From the NCBI GenBank assembly GCA_017871115.1, contig JAFCIZ010000003.1, forward strand, positions 249,001-313,000: DNA of 64,000 nucleotides, in the 5' to 3' direction. The translations under genes were made by a program, and so were the position numbers. Each line of letters opens with the position of its first letter. Within the stretch, counting starts at the first letter, position 1. This DNA is from Cunninghamella blakesleeana (Eukaryota > Mucoromycota > Mucoromycetes > Mucorales > Cunninghamellaceae). Under the pieces are notes generated by a model that made no database searches, was not told the origin of the DNA, and worked only from the letters and a program-made list of their open reading frames with translations. Of this stretch, positions 41,166 to 51,640 are shown piece after piece.

Positions 41166-42823
41166 CAGTGGGGGAAAAAACTGTTCGGACGTTTCCAAAA
41201 TTTGACTTTGTTCTTTAATTAATCTATCAATACTTTATCAATCCTTATGAAACTTAAAATAGTAATAGAATAGCTTATTTATAAATATATTACAAAGTTT
41301 GAGTTTAAAATGTTTAGATCTCCGGTTTTTATTAAGGTTTTAAACAGCGATGTCTATTCGAACAGTTTTTTCCATAATGTGAATATTAAGCATTTTCGTT
41401 CTGTTTTCCCATTTTACCTACTATTATTGGTTCGGAAAGTATAGAATAATAATTACTAATGTAAATGCATTCCGAAAAACTATTTAAACCATTATTTTTC
41501 AGTTTATTTTTTTTTATTTTCTTTCACTTTTCTTTATCACTTCAATTAAACTACCTATTCACTTTATCCATTAAACAAGATGCCTCAAGCTTTACCTGTA
41601 GATGTCCAAAATGATTTAAAAGCAATGTTGATCAATGAAATACCATACAGTATCATTTCCAGTAGACTTAACTTATCAAAAAGTACCATTAGCTCCTATT
41701 CTAATAAGTGGTTCCCTAATAGAAACCGTAATCTTGGTGGAAGACCTATTGTTGTAGCCGACAAAACTAAATCTCTCATCAAAAAAATGGTTCTATCAGG
41801 TCAACTACTAACTGCCACGGATGTCCAAAGGATGTTATCGAACCTAGGATATGAATTGACAGTCAAAACATCGGCTAATGTTTTAAAATCTATGAATTTT
41901 TTTTCTGCCATCAAAAAAAAGAAGCCACTTTTGTCAAAAAAGCATCAACAGGACCGTTTAAACTTTGCAAAAAGATACAAAAACTGGACTATTGATGACT
42001 GGAGACGTGTAGTATTCTCTGACGAAACCAAAATAAACGTCTGGGGGTCTGATGGCTGCAAATATTATTGGTCAAGACCAGGTGACAAATTGAAGCCTCA
42101 TCATCTTGATTTAACAGTCAAGCATGGGGGTGGAAATATAATGATGTGGGGTTGTATAACTCATTCTAGACCAGGATATGCATGTCAAGTTTACGATGGG
42201 ACTATGAAAGCTAAGGATTACCAAGAAATTTTGAACACTACATTCAGAGATAGCATGGAATACTATGGTTTTGACTGGTCAGAGTATTATTTTCAACAGG
42301 ATAACGACCCAAAACATAAAGCAACATCTACTATTGAATGGATGCGACAAGAAAAGATAAAAATACTTGAAGATTGGCCGGCTCAAAGTCCTGACTTAAA
42401 CCCAATTGAACATGTGTGGCACCATTTGAAGTTAAAGCTTAGTGAATACAGTACCAGGGCTAAAGGTGTTCACGAATTATGGGAAAGAATTGATGTAGAA
42501 TGGAATTCTTTTACACAGGAACAATGTAGAAGATACATAGATAGTATGCCTGATCGTATTCAAGCTGTACTGGATGCTAAAGGCGGACCAACAAGATATT
42601 AATTAATTAGAAATTGGAAAAAACTGTTCGAATAGACATCGCTGTTTAAAACCTTAATAAAAACCGGAGATCTAAATATTTTAAACTCAAACTTTGTAAT
42701 ATATTTATAAATAAGCTATTCTATTACTATTCTAAGTTTCATAAGGGTTGATAAAGTATTGATAGAGTAATTAAAGAACAAAGTCAAATTTTGGAAACGT
42801 CCGAACAGTTTTTTCCCCCACTG
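41166..42823 (+). mobile_element. Complete TcA2-1 element
   Basis: 1658 bp; TA at 41164-41165 and 42824-42825. Outer site CTGTTCGGACG, inner inverted site CTGTTCGAATAGAC. The left flank is LTR-RT4 integrase and the right flank an inverted LTR4 fragment. Confidence 0.95.
41580..42602 (+). CDS. TcA2 Tc1-type transposase
   Basis: Intact, 340 residues, D148, D241, E277. Compared with TcA1 it has seven fixed differences shared with the copy at 48585-49607: S15A, G31N, G35S, V36T, N39S, S42N and G291S. Five lie in residues 31-42, the turn and recognition helix of the first HTH (NLSKSTISSYSNKW). One private change, HSGPG to HSRPG, lies next to the catalytic domain. Confidence 0.95.
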   Translation: MPQALPVDVQNDLKAMLINEIPYSIISSRLNLSKSTISSYSNKWFPNRNRNLGGRPIVVADKTKSLIKKMVLSGQLLTATDVQRMLSNLGYELTVKTSANVLKSMNFFSAIKKKKPLLSKKHQQDRLNFAKRYKNWTIDDWRRVVFSDETKINVWGSDGCKYYWSRPGDKLKPHHLDLTVKHGGGNIMMWGCITHSRPGYACQVYDGTMKAKDYQEILNTTFRDSMEYYGFDWSEYYFQQDNDPKHKATSTIEWMRQEKIKILEDWPAQSPDLNPIEHVWHHLKLKLSEYSTRAKGVHELWERIDVEWNSFTQEQCRRYIDSMPDRIQAVLDAKGGPTRY

Positions 42824-42825
42824 TA

Positions 42826-42978
42826 AGATTTATATTAATTACTTTTGTTATTTTATCAGAAGAATAGTTATAACAAATAGTGTATTGTCTGAGTGACGCG
42901 TTTATTAAAGAAATACGGATATTCATAGAATAATTATAAAAATAACTTCTACTAGAAATATAATAAAACAATAAAACA
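42826..42978 (+). repeat. LTR4 end fragment, opposite orientation
   Basis: Reverse complement of about 31514-31670, ending ...AAAACAACA at 42978. Its left side is cut at the TcA2-1 insertion. Confidence 0.8.
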
Positions 42979-43415
42979 ACAAAAATGTCGGCAATAAAAT
43001 AACTAGTAATAGTAAGGACGATGCTTTCAAGGAATTAGAAAGCACTAAAATGGATGAAGACAATGATGACAATAACAATATTATTATTGAGGAAGAAAAT
43101 AATGATTTATTTAAAAATAATAATATTACAAAAGATTCAATTAGTAAATCTACAACTAAAAATAATGAAGAAATAAAAAATAAAAATATGGAGTTAGAAA
43201 GAGAAGAAAGGAAAAGAAAGAGGAGTTTCAAACCAACGATTCCAAAAAACAGGAAGAAATCCAAAGTCCGAAGAACCTTCCTAAACTGGTCCAAGGTTTT
43301 AAGCGCCGCTCGTAACCCCGGGCACCATGCCGTGTTGTTCTGGAAATTCCTCTCGGCGACCCACAAACGCCAAACCAAAAACTATATAAAGGCCAACTCG
43401 AAGGCAGAAAAATAA
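42979..43415 (+). pseudogene. Tail of an LTR-RT4-like Pol, running into a putative LTR
   Basis: Open frame with an Asn/Asp/Glu-rich stretch and then EREERKRKRSFKPTIP, which matches the end of the LTR-RT4 integrase tail (FEEKERKQKRKFKPNTG). Beyond about 43255 the sequence becomes GC-richer, is unlike LTR-RT4, and contains a TATA box (CTATATAAAGG, about 43382). The rest is therefore probably LTR sequence read as protein. No start codon of its own is likely. Confidence 0.55.
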
Positions 43416-43751
43416 AGGAGATACTCTTCCTCTCAAGCTTAGTTTTAGATACTTTTATTTTTTTTGTCTTTGCGTTAGACATTTATTATTCTTTGCGTAA
43501 GAATATTTATTTTTTATAAAAATCATATACTTTTTAATCACCTTTGCGTAAGGTTGTTTTTATATATTTTACTTACCTTGATCACCTTTGCGTAAGGTTG
43601 TTTTATTACTTTCTTTTACTCTTTATTATCTTTGCGTAAGATTCTTTCTTTTATTTTATTTATTTTTATTCTTTTATTTTATTTTATAATAATTGTATCT
43701 AAGCTAAATAAACTATTCTAATTAAAACGGAAACCGCGCTCGACAAAAACA
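43416..43751 (+). repeat. Putative LTR downstream region with CTTTGCGTAAG repeats, ending beside tRNA-Lys
   Basis: Five spaced copies of CTTTGCGTAAG or CTTTGCGTTAG (from about 43467 to 43645) in T-rich DNA, downstream of the TATA box near 43382. It ends CGACAAAAACA, 5 bp before the tRNA gene. An LTR (R and U5) is inferred; no partner LTR is in the window. Confidence 0.4.
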
Positions 43752-43756
43752 TGCTT

Positions 43757-43829
43757 GCCCTGTTAGCTCAGTCGGTAGAGCGTGGGACTTTTAATCCTAA
43801 GGTCGAGGGTTCGAGCCCCTCATAGGGCG
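43757..43829 (+). tRNA. tRNA-Lys(TTT)
   Basis: 73 nt: acceptor stem GCCCTGT with ATAGGGC (one G-T pair), discriminator G, D-arm TAGCTCAGTCGGTAGAGC, anticodon loop CTTTTAA (anticodon TTT), T-arm GGTTCGAGCC. No intron. Retroelement sequence approaches it on both sides. Confidence 0.95.
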
Positions 43830-43852
43830 ACAATTAATTTTTATTATGGGCT

Positions 43853-43930
43853 CTTGGTAAGAGTTATTTTTGTTAAAATAAAATAAATGTTGTGTTTGTT
43901 GTATTTACCATATAATAACAATATTAAATG
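43853..43930 (-). repeat. Fragments of two LTR ends
   Basis: First the reversed old-LTR end (GGTAAGAGTTATTTTTGTTA), then 35 bp of the LTR5 terminus (TGTTGTATTTACCATATAAT) reversed relative to 40223-40257. The next remnant follows directly. Confidence 0.7.
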
Positions 43931-44387
43931 TGTTGTGTAAATTTTTGGTTGTTTGAAAAATAGAATTTCCTTTTATAGTTTTGGAAAGTAGATAGTTTTA
44001 TAGTTTAGTTTAGTTGTCAGTGAGCACCAGTATCTTGTTTTATAAGTAGATACAACTTAGTTTAGATTGATAATTTAAAATAAAATTAAAATAATAAAAT
44101 AAAATAAAATAAATTATATAATTGGATAAAGATCAACAATTATATAGACAAAGTAATAAATTTAAAATAAAATAAAATAAATATAATATCGGATAAAGAT
44201 CAACGATTATTATAATAAAATAATATAAAGTAATATTGGATAGTAATCAACAATATTAATATAAAATAAAAATAATCTTTAGCTAAAAAGATGAGTTAAT
44301 AGACTTATTGGTTATAATATAAGTTCTTTTATTTAAAATTAACTTGTTATTAACTGATTTTTCAAAAATAAAATAAAAATTGTCGAG
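43931..44387 (-). repeat. LTR2/3-type remnant, reversed, interrupted by TcC1
   Basis: Begins TGTTGTGTAAATTTTTGG, the reverse of the LTR2/3 end, and includes the CAGTGAGCACCA complement of the PBS-like site and the GATCAACAATTATA repeats. At GTCGAG|TA it is interrupted by the TcC1 block and probably resumes at 53109. Confidence 0.85.
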
Positions 44388-44389
44388 TA

Positions 44390-45055
44390 CAGTGGCTTCC
44401 AGAAGTGATCGAATGTTTTCGTTTTTTTTATAAAATCAATTGTATCAATAAAACTTACTATTTAACCATGCATGATTTATACATCAATCGAAAGCCCTGT
44501 TGATTGGCTTTCTTGTGAATATATTTATATGCATTTCCATATTTGGGTTGCGGAGTAAATGGTGTTTGAAAATTATTGGTACATTCGATCACTTGTGTTG
44601 CGATGCCAAAAAAATACCACAACTTGTAATAAAACAATAATAGACCATAAAATAAACCATAAAATGTTAGAATAAACCTGTTTCGCACTTTCTTAGTTCA
44701 AATCTATAGCTAATATTCTATTTTTTTTATATTTTTTATATCAATATTGTCCATTTTTTAGTGATCTGTTATCAACATGCGTCCTATTCAAAATTCCATC
44801 AAGAACCAAGTCATTAACCTTCTCAAACAAGGTAAATCCATGCGCCAAGTAGCTAAGGATGTTGGTGTTAGCTATGGAACAGTTCACAATATCTCTGCAG
44901 GTCTTGAACGGGAGATTCCTATGGCTGTTGGTGGTGCTGTATCCAAGCTCACTGGTAGAGACAAGTCCTTTTGTGTACATCAAGTGACCAAAGGAGGTAA
45001 AAGTAATGCTACTGAGGTGCAGAAGGCATTAAAGCAACATTTGGAAATCGATATA
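44390..45055 (+). mobile_element. TcC1 element, 5' part
   Basis: Left terminus CAGTGGCTTCCAGAAGTGAT with TA at 44388-44389. Outer site AAGTGATCGAATG and inner inverted site CATTCGATCACTT. It is cut at TA 45054-45055 by TcF3 and its continuation does not follow TcF3. Confidence 0.9.
44777..45055 (+). pseudogene. TcC1 transposase, N-terminal part
   Basis: First 93 codons of a TcC transposase, ending where TcF3 is inserted (LEIDI). The HTH recognition region reads DVGVSYGTVHNISAG, while TcC2 and TcC3 have VGVSCTTVHKYSAG. The catalytic part is absent at this locus, except possibly for the 3' end shared with TcC2 (see 46740-53106). Confidence 0.9.
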
Positions 45056-46737
45056 CACCTAGAGGCAAAACTGATCACGGTGCTCGCTTTTTTGATTGTT
45101 TGGCGTTATATTTTATTTAATACAACTAAAAGAAATATGTTGATGGGTGATAAATTTTCCTTAACTAATACTCTATATTTTGACACAATATGGTTTAAAG
45201 TCCATGGTCAATAAATGGAAATTAAATTAATTTAAAAAAAAAAATCCAAAATTTCCGGATCGGTGATTTTTAAAAAAAAGTTTGTGTTTTTATTTAAACC
45301 TCCATGGCCTGTTTCAAATCGGTCAATATTTTATTTCTTCAAATATTTATATTCTGTATTTTGTATATTTATTTTAACCTTCTTCTTTTTCTCTTTACAT
45401 TTATTTTTAAATTGCATAAGTTTTACTGTGATCAAATACTTGATATTTTATTAATATGACTTATATTACAAGACAAAAGAAACAATATATAACTGATGCA
45501 ATAAAACATGGTGATACTCATAGGGCAATAGCAGAAAAATATAATATATCTGTTGGGGAAATATCAAAAATTAGACAGTCAATTGGGCCAATAAAAACAT
45601 GTCACGGTGGTCGACCAAAAATAATATCCAAACATACCTCTAATTTAATTGCTAGATCTATTAAAACGGGGAAGGTTATCAATGCTGTTGAAACTCAGAG
45701 ATATTTAAAGTATAATAATATTAGTGATGCAAGCCTTCGGACTATTCGTAGGTTCCTTAAATCTCGAAACCTTTTTGCTCATAAAAAAAGAAAAGTATTT
45801 CCAATATCACGTGATGTCAAAAAAAACCGTTTGCAGTTTGCAAAAATGTATGGTGGTTGGGACTCTAGTGATTGGGATAAAGTAATCTTTGCTGACGAAA
45901 CTAGGGTGCACAGGTTTGGTGGAGAAGGCTATCAGTGGGTGTGGGGAGAAAGAAATAGGCCTACAAAACCACATGAAGTATATGAAGTGCCAAAAGGTGG
46001 TGGAGGTTCAGTATGCCTTTGGGGTTGTATAACAGCACAAGGTGTCGGTTACTTGACTAGAATAGATTCGACCATGGATACGCAATTGTTTATAGATATC
46101 ATGAATGACGAATTTATAAAAACTGTAGAATGGTATAACTTTGACAAATCACAGGTTAAATTGTTGCAAGATAAAGATCCTAAACATACAGCAAAAGCAT
46201 CCCAAGAATGGTACAAAAAAAACAATGTGGATTTACTTTATTGGCCTACGTACTCTCCTGATTTAAATCCCATTGAAAACATGTGGGCTTATCTAAAGCA
46301 ATTGTTACATGAAAAGTATGCTGAACCTGCTGTATCATTGGATGATTTGTGGGAACGTATTCAAGTCATTTGGGATTCTCCGGCTATGAACAATATGGCT
46401 AAAACTGTTATCCATTCCATGCCTAAGAGGTGCGATTTAGTAATACAAAATAAAGGTGATCATATACATTATTAAACAGTAGATATCAGTTATTGTATGA
46501 AGTTGTATTTTTTTACAGATTTATAAAAACTAGAAATAAAAATTTTAAAATGCATTTTATACATAATAAACACATTAATAGTATTTGTATTACTGCATGA
46601 AAGAAAAGTCAATCATGTGAGGATACATTTAAAGAAAATAAATAATTAAACTTGTATTTGAATATTTAGTACAAAATCAAGTCCAATAAAAAATAACTAA
46701 AAAATCAAAAAACCGTGATCAGTTTTGCCTTTAGGTG
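45056..46737 (+). mobile_element. Complete TcF3 element
   Basis: 1682 bp; TA at 45054-45055 and 46738-46739. The right TA is also the left TA of TcC2. Confidence 0.95.
45456..46475 (+). CDS. TcF Tc1-type transposase
   Basis: Intact, 339 residues, one difference from the other full copies (GRPKII in place of GRPKKI after the first HTH). D147, D239 (QDKDPKH) and E274 are present. Confidence 0.95.
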   Translation: MTYITRQKKQYITDAIKHGDTHRAIAEKYNISVGEISKIRQSIGPIKTCHGGRPKIISKHTSNLIARSIKTGKVINAVETQRYLKYNNISDASLRTIRRFLKSRNLFAHKKRKVFPISRDVKKNRLQFAKMYGGWDSSDWDKVIFADETRVHRFGGEGYQWVWGERNRPTKPHEVYEVPKGGGGSVCLWGCITAQGVGYLTRIDSTMDTQLFIDIMNDEFIKTVEWYNFDKSQVKLLQDKDPKHTAKASQEWYKKNNVDLLYWPTYSPDLNPIENMWAYLKQLLHEKYAEPAVSLDDLWERIQVIWDSPAMNNMAKTVIHSMPKRCDLVIQNKGDHIHY

Positions 46738-48359
46738 TACAGTGGCTTCCAGAAGTGTTCGAATGTTTTCGTTTTTTTTATAAAATCAATTGTATCAATA
46801 AAACTTATTATTTAACCATGCATGATTTATACATCAATCGAAAGCCCTGTTGATTGGCTTTCATATGAATATATTTATATGCATTTCCATATTTGGGTTG
46901 CGGAGTAAATGGTGTTTGAAAATTATTGGTACATTCGAACAGTTGTGTTGCGATGCCAAAAAAATACCACAACTTGTAATAAAACAATAATAGAGTATAA
47001 AATAACCTATAAAATGTTAGAATAAACCTGTTTCGCACTTTCTTAGTTCAAATCTATAGCTAATATTCTATTTTTTATATATTTTTTATATCAATATTGT
47101 CCATTTTTTAGTGATCTGTTATCAACATGCGTCCTATTCAAAATTCCATCAAGAACCAAGTCATTAACCTTCTCAAACAAGGTAAATCTATGCGTCAAGT
47201 AGCAAAGGATGTTGGTGTAAGTTGTACAACTGTCCACAAGTACTCTGCAGGTCTTGAACGGGAGATTCCTATGGCTGTTGGTGGTGCTGTATCCAAGCTC
47301 ACTGGTAGAGACAAGTCCTTTTGTGTACATCAAGTGACCAAAGGAGGTAAAAGTAATGCTACTGAGGTGCGAAAGGCATTAAAGGAACATTTGGAAATCG
47401 ATATAAGTGCTCAAACAGTCCGTAGAACACTTAAAGAAAAAGGATTAGGGTCCTTTGTCAAGCCAAAGAAACCTCTCCTCAGTGCCAAAAATGTTAAAGC
47501 TCGTTTAGCTTGGGCAAAAGCACACAAAGATTGGACTTTAGATGACTGGAGTCGTGTCATTTGGTCAGACGAAACCAAAATTAATCGTTTTGGATCGGAT
47601 GGACGCCGCTATGCTTGGAAAAGGGCCGAAGAAAAGCTCCAACCTAAACATGTCAAGCAAACAGTCAAACATGGCGGTAGAAACATAATGGTTTGGGGAT
47701 GCATTTCGTACGATGGCCCGGGTTACATGACTAAAATTGATACAGTTTTAGATAAGGAACTCTACCAAGCTATTTTGGAGCATGAATTAGTGCATACATT
47801 TGACTGGTATGGCATGGATCAAAGCAAAATGGTCTTTCAACAAGATAACGATCCAAAACACACAGCCAAAACAGTCAAAGAATACTTGGAAAACCAGCTT
47901 TTTTCGGTAATGGAATGGCCTGCACAGTCGCCTGACTTGAATCCCATTGAGAATATACAGTGGGTGAAAAAATTGTTCACGTGTTACTCACTTTTTCACT
48001 TTTTCGCTTATATCTCAACAACGGTTAGTAGTAGCACAAAGCCAAATACAGTATTTGAAAGCCACGTTAAACAGGGTTATTTTGATGTGTAACATAGGCG
48101 GAGTTTATTATTAATATAAGCAATGAAAGCGTTATAAAGAGGAAGGGGTTACGTGAACAATTTTTTCCAATGGAAAACATTTTCAATAATTCATGTGGTA
48201 CCGCCAAGAACTGTTAATTAATCGTGCTGACAAATGCATTGGAGCCTTCTAGATGGTCCTACGAATTATAAAAAGTATATAAACACCATGATTTTGCCGG
48301 GGAAATCCCTATTTCGCCTTCTTTTTTCGCTAAACCCTTTTGCTTACTATACGGATGTA

Positions 48360-49810
48360 CAGTGGGGGAAAAAACTGTTCGGACGTTTCCAAAATTTGAC
48401 TTTGTTCTTTAATTACTCTATCAATACTTTATCAACCCTTATGAAACTTAGAATAGTAATAGAATAGCTTATTTATAAATATATTACAAAGTTTGAGTTT
48501 AAAATATTTAGATCTCCGGTTTTTATTAAGGTTTTAAACAGCGATGTCTATTCGAACAGTTTTTTCCAATTTCTAATTAATTAACTAATATCTTGTTGGT
48601 CCGCCTTTAGCATCCAGTACAGCTTGAATACGATCAGGCATACTATCTATGTATCTTCTACATTGTTCCTGTGTAAAAGAATTCCATTCTACATCAATTC
48701 TTTCCCATAATTCGTGAACACCTTTAGCCCTGGTACTGTATTCACTAAGCTTTAACTTCAAATGGTGCCACACATGTTCAATTGGGTTTAAGTCAGGACT
48801 TTGAGCCGGCCAATCTTCAAGTATTTTTATCTTTTCTTGTCGCATCCATTCAATAGTAGATGTTGCCTTATGTTTTGGGTCGTTATCCTGTTGAAAATAA
48901 TACTCTGACCAGTCAAAACCATAGTATTCCATGCTATCTCTGAATGTAGTGTTCAAAATTTCTTGGTAATCCTTAGCTTTCATAGTCCCATCGTAAACTT
49001 GACATGCATATCCTGGTCCAGAATGAGTTATACAACCCCACATCATTATATTTCCACCCCCATGCTTGACTGTTAAATCAAGATGATGAGGCTTCAATTT
49101 GTCACCTGGTCTTGACCAATAATATTTGCAGCCATCAGACCCCCAGACGTTTATTTTGGTTTCGTCAGAGAATACTACACGTCTCCAGTCATCAATAGTC
49201 CAATTTCTGTATCTTTTTGCAAAGTTTAAACGGTCCTGTTGATGCTTTTTTGACAAAAGTGGCTTCTTTTTTTTGATGGCAGAAAAAAAATTCATAGATT
49301 TTAAAACATTAGCCGATGTTTTGACTGTCAATTCATATCCTAGGTTCGATAACATCCTTTGGACATCCGTGGCAGTTAGTAGTTGACCTGATAGAACCAT
49401 TTTTTTGATGAGAGATTTAGTTTTGTCGGCTACAACAATAGGTCTTCCACCAAGATTACGGTTTCTATTAGGGAACCACTTATTAGAATAGGAGCTAATG
49501 GTACTTTTTGATAAGTTAAGTCTACTGGAAATGATACTGTATGGTATTTCATTGATCAACATTGCTTTTAAATCATTTTGGACATCTACAGGTAAAGCTT
49601 GAGGCATCTTGTTTAATGGATAAAGTGAATAGGTAGTTTAATTGAAGTGATAAAGAAAAGTGAAAGAAAATAAAAAAAAATAAACTGAAAAATAATGGTT
49701 TAAATAGTTTTTCGGAATGCATTTACATTAGTAATTATTATTCTATACTTTCCGAACCAATAATAGTAGGTAAAATGGGAAAATAGAACGAAAATGCTTA
49801 ATATTCACAT
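48360..49810 (-). mobile_element. TcA2-2 element, truncated
   Basis: Left end intact (TA at 48358-48359, CTGTTCGGACG type). The upstream end, read on the minus strand, stops in ATATTCACATT, so one whole inverted repeat of about 210 bp is missing and the chromo-DDE element starts there. Confidence 0.93.
48585..49607 (-). CDS. TcA2 Tc1-type transposase
   Basis: Intact, 340 residues, with the same seven A2-specific residues as the copy at 41580-42602 and one private change (KRYRNW for KRYKNW). D148, D241, E277. The element has lost one terminus, so the protein could act only on other copies. Confidence 0.94.
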   Translation of the reverse strand: MPQALPVDVQNDLKAMLINEIPYSIISSRLNLSKSTISSYSNKWFPNRNRNLGGRPIVVADKTKSLIKKMVLSGQLLTATDVQRMLSNLGYELTVKTSANVLKSMNFFSAIKKKKPLLSKKHQQDRLNFAKRYRNWTIDDWRRVVFSDETKINVWGSDGCKYYWSRPGDKLKPHHLDLTVKHGGGNIMMWGCITHSGPGYACQVYDGTMKAKDYQEILNTTFRDSMEYYGFDWSEYYFQQDNDPKHKATSTIEWMRQEKIKILEDWPAQSPDLNPIEHVWHHLKLKLSEYSTRAKGVHELWERIDVEWNSFTQEQCRRYIDSMPDRIQAVLDAKGGPTRY

Positions 49811-50050
49811 TGAGGATTGTTCTAATATTCTAAAATTTTAAAAATAATAATAAGGTGAAATATCTCATGGTAATCAATATTTCATAATTTTTTTTTCTTC
49901 CAAAAAATTAATTAAAAAAAGCATGACTAAGTTTTTTGTAACTTAATCATAGGGAGGATAAATATAATAATTTTATTGTTTTTTAATTCTAAAAATTAAC
50001 ATTAAATCCAAATGTATATATAATTTCATATTTATAGAATCATTCCTCAC
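49811..50050. repeat. 240-bp direct repeat, left copy
   Basis: Identical by eye to 51641-51880; AT-rich, no ORF. Confidence 0.93.
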
Positions 50051-50130
50051 ATAAAAATATTATTTTTCTTAGAATAATCTAAAAGTTTTTAGATAAATCA
50101 CGAAAAAAAGCATTTTTTAATTAAGTATTA

Positions 50131-51567
50131 TCACTTTCTAGCCACAGATACCCAATATTCATCTAATATGTCTTTTTCATTAAAATCACATTCTTTAATC
50201 CAACTGTTATGTTCCTTACCATAATTCCTCCATTTAACAAAATATTCATATTTATCATATAATTTTTTATGTTTTATTATGTATTGAATTTCGTATGAAT
50301 TATTATGTAAAGTTTTATTATTTAATGTTGTATCAATATTCATTTCTTGCTCATTTACTTCTTCATTATCTATTGTTAATTTATTTAAAAAATTTAATTG
50401 AAGGTTTTTTATATCGTTAATTTTATCTAATTTATAAACAGTTTTTAATGAAACATTTGTATTTAATTCTCTATTTTCCGAAAATATATAATCAAAATTT
50501 TCTAATCTCCATTTATTATAATGGTTATTATCATTTAATTGAAATAAATCTTTAAAATATTTAATATTTAATAATACAATGGCTAATTTTAATTGTAAAT
50601 TATAAATCTTTTTATCAGTAATTCTAATTTTACTTTGCCCACTAAATCTAATAAATACTGATCCTAATTCTGCAAAATAACTTTCAATTTTTGATCTTAT
50701 ACCACCCAATATTTTATTAAACTTTTCTTCATCATCTGTTAATTTTATATTTTTATCTTTTTTAATAGGATAACAAAAGTTATGTAAACTAATATTATAA
50801 CCAATATTTTTATATTTATCTATATATTCTTTTATAGTATTTTCGTATAGACCATCAAAACATATACAATCTGTTTCATTATAAAAATTATTTAAATTAA
50901 TACTTAACAACATATTATCGTCATTATTGTTTTTACATGGTAAAGAGTCTGATACATATATACACATTTTATTAATATCTATTATAAATTGAGTGTTTAA
51001 TCCATTTTTTTTTAATTTCCATGAATAAAGTTCTTTTTTATCTAAAAATACATCTTGATATACTATTCTATTATGATGACCATCTAAAATTAAAGTTACA
51101 TTATCTAATAAATTTGGATTAAATTTTTTTGCACATAATAATCTTAATATAGGTGATGAAAAACAAAATTTCATCTTTTCATTTACCCAGTTACTTAAAA
51201 ATTCATAATTTTTTATATATAATGATTGATATAATCTATAAAATGATGTAGCAGGTATATATATTTCCATTTCATCAAATGAATATCCTTTTAATAAGTG
51301 TTCTATTAAAAGCAACCCTTTATCTATTGTATTATATGGTCCTGGTAAATAAATATGTGAACATATATCTGTTAAAAATATATATGGTGGTAAAGATCCT
51401 AATTTATTATATATATTATCTTTTACTTTATCTATGTTTTTTATTGATTCTATTTTTTTTCTATGATATTTTAATTTTTCATAATAAATATATTCATTTG
51501 TCATAAATGACCAATATTTTCCATATATTTTTTTAAATTCTTTTTCTATTAATGTATCTATATTCAT
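50131..51567 (-). CDS. DDE transposase (DDE_Tnp_4/Harbinger-like) with C-terminal chromodomain
   Basis: 478 residues. The DDE pattern fits D162 (LILDGHHNRI), D238 (CICFDGLYEN) and E295 (RSKIESYFAELG), the layout of DDE_Tnp_4 transposases of the PIF/Harbinger type found in fungi. The preceding region (IPATSFYRLYQSLY) matches my memory of such fungal proteins only in style. Residues of about 423-475 form a chromodomain (YEIQYIIKHKKL ... YFVKWRNYGKEHNSWIKECDF). A chromodomain on a DNA transposase could steer insertion to particular chromatin, as in chromoviruses. Codon use is extremely AT-biased (many Asn, Ile, Lys, Tyr). The frame is intact. Confidence 0.82.
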   Translation of the reverse strand: MNIDTLIEKEFKKIYGKYWSFMTNEYIYYEKLKYHRKKIESIKNIDKVKDNIYNKLGSLPPYIFLTDICSHIYLPGPYNTIDKGLLLIEHLLKGYSFDEMEIYIPATSFYRLYQSLYIKNYEFLSNWVNEKMKFCFSSPILRLLCAKKFNPNLLDNVTLILDGHHNRIVYQDVFLDKKELYSWKLKKNGLNTQFIIDINKMCIYVSDSLPCKNNNDDNMLLSINLNNFYNETDCICFDGLYENTIKEYIDKYKNIGYNISLHNFCYPIKKDKNIKLTDDEEKFNKILGGIRSKIESYFAELGSVFIRFSGQSKIRITDKKIYNLQLKLAIVLLNIKYFKDLFQLNDNNHYNKWRLENFDYIFSENRELNTNVSLKTVYKLDKINDIKNLQLNFLNKLTIDNEEVNEQEMNIDTTLNNKTLHNNSYEIQYIIKHKKLYDKYEYFVKWRNYGKEHNSWIKECDFNEKDILDEYWVSVARK

Positions 51568-51640
51568 AAATTGGTATTATTTTTTAATATATATAAAATT
51601 CAGTTTTTATAATAATAAAATAACAAACTAATATTTGAGG

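Noticed and set aside
43228..43482. 84-codon minus-strand ORF and overlapping 42923-43378
   Set aside because: Antisense to the LTR-RT4-like tail and putative LTR; no homology to other frames in the window.
44458..44688. 76-codon ORF in the TcC inverted repeat (also 46808-47038, 61081-61311)
   Set aside because: Antisense reading of the TcC leader; its variation follows the DNA sites and not a protein pattern.
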